Origin: an uncultured archaeon
GTDB lineage: Archaea > Thermoproteota > Nitrososphaeria > Nitrososphaerales > CALBXV01
Direction: 5' to 3'
Assembly: GCA_937890045.1 (NCBI GenBank)
Contig: CALBXV010000345.1
Coordinates: forward strand, 1-5,448
Length of the DNA stretch: 5,448 nucleotides
Part shown: piece by piece, positions 5,254 to 5,448 of the stretch
Layout: every line of letters starts with the position of its first letter
Position numbering within the stretch: position 1 is the stretch's first letter
The notes under the pieces: generated by a model
What the model saw: the letters and a program-made list of their open reading frames with translations, nothing else
Databases searched by the model: none
Told to the model about the DNA's origin: nothing
Position numbers and translations under genes: made by a program

Positions 5254-5448
5254 TTAATCCGCTATTAAAATATATTTATTATCTGAATCTATAATTATTT
5301 TATCATCAGAAGTTTTTAATTGAGTACTACTTATTTCCCAACCCCCTGCATCTCCATTATTTATAGATAAATTCATACTAGAAGTTGAACTAATTTCTGC
5401 AGCTGTAATATTATTTGCTGCTATTAATGCTGTTGTAATAGTATCACT
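5254..5448 (-). CDS. C-terminal end of a tail fibre-like protein (last 64 residues; 5' end beyond window)
   Basis: The frame is open from the right edge to TAA at 5254-5256. It opens with an Ala/Thr/Asn-rich helical or shaft-like stretch (TALIAANNITAAEIS). It continues with NGDAGGWEISSTQLKTSDD and ends with IIIDSDNKYILIAD. The 'GWxIssxxLxs...iiiDsxNkyIxi' layout is common near the end of phage fibre and tip-attachment proteins, where it probably forms a small beta unit. Only the C-terminus is visible, so total length and identity are unknown. Its stop is 3 bases before the first MANR-module gene, consistent with fibre followed by tip components. Confidence 0.8.
   Translation of the reverse strand, partial: SDTITTALIAANNITAAEISSTSSMNLSINNGDAGGWEISSTQLKTSDDKIIIDSDNKYILIAD

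Overview
This window is an AT-rich stretch of a tailed double-stranded DNA phage (or prophage) genome, from the part that encodes tail fibre and host-recognition proteins. All supported genes lie on the minus strand, so the operon reads from base 5448 down to base 1. Spacing is virus-like: most junctions overlap by 1 to 4 bases or are separated by 3 to 6. The low GC, the Ser/Thr/Asn/Gly-rich beta proteins, the AQDAATKSYVDA motif and the N-terminal MANR[VI]LLG modules resemble what I know from uncultured marine phages, including those of SAR11-like or cyanobacterial hosts. That host assignment is inference; nothing here (tRNA, integrase, host gene) fixes the taxonomy.

In transcription order, the window opens with the C-terminal end of a fibre-like protein (5254-5448). 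Three tandem paralogous genes of 180, 155 and 184 codons follow (5250 down to 3673). Each starts with the same short N-terminal module and then carries a divergent body. Next come a 141-residue protein with a PEGA-like C-terminal beta domain and a 62-residue conserved small phage protein. The only sizeable non-coding gap (2942-3062) follows. It holds a textbook sigma70-type promoter with an extended -10, just ahead of a second gene set: a 110-residue baseplate-type beta protein, a 172-residue ParB/sulfiredoxin-fold-like protein, a 137-residue fibre-associated protein, and the N-terminal 545 residues of a long repetitive tail fibre that runs off the left edge.

Most of these genes probably build or decorate the host-contact end of the virion. 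The three-gene paralogous set, with nearly identical DNA at its junctions, looks like an expanding or exchangeable receptor-binding cassette array. The long fibre contains an in-frame duplication of 102 residues per period. The ParB-like gene is the one member of the operon that does not look structural. There is no stretch over 300 bases without a gene, and I see no RNA gene, CRISPR array, insertion sequence or attachment site.
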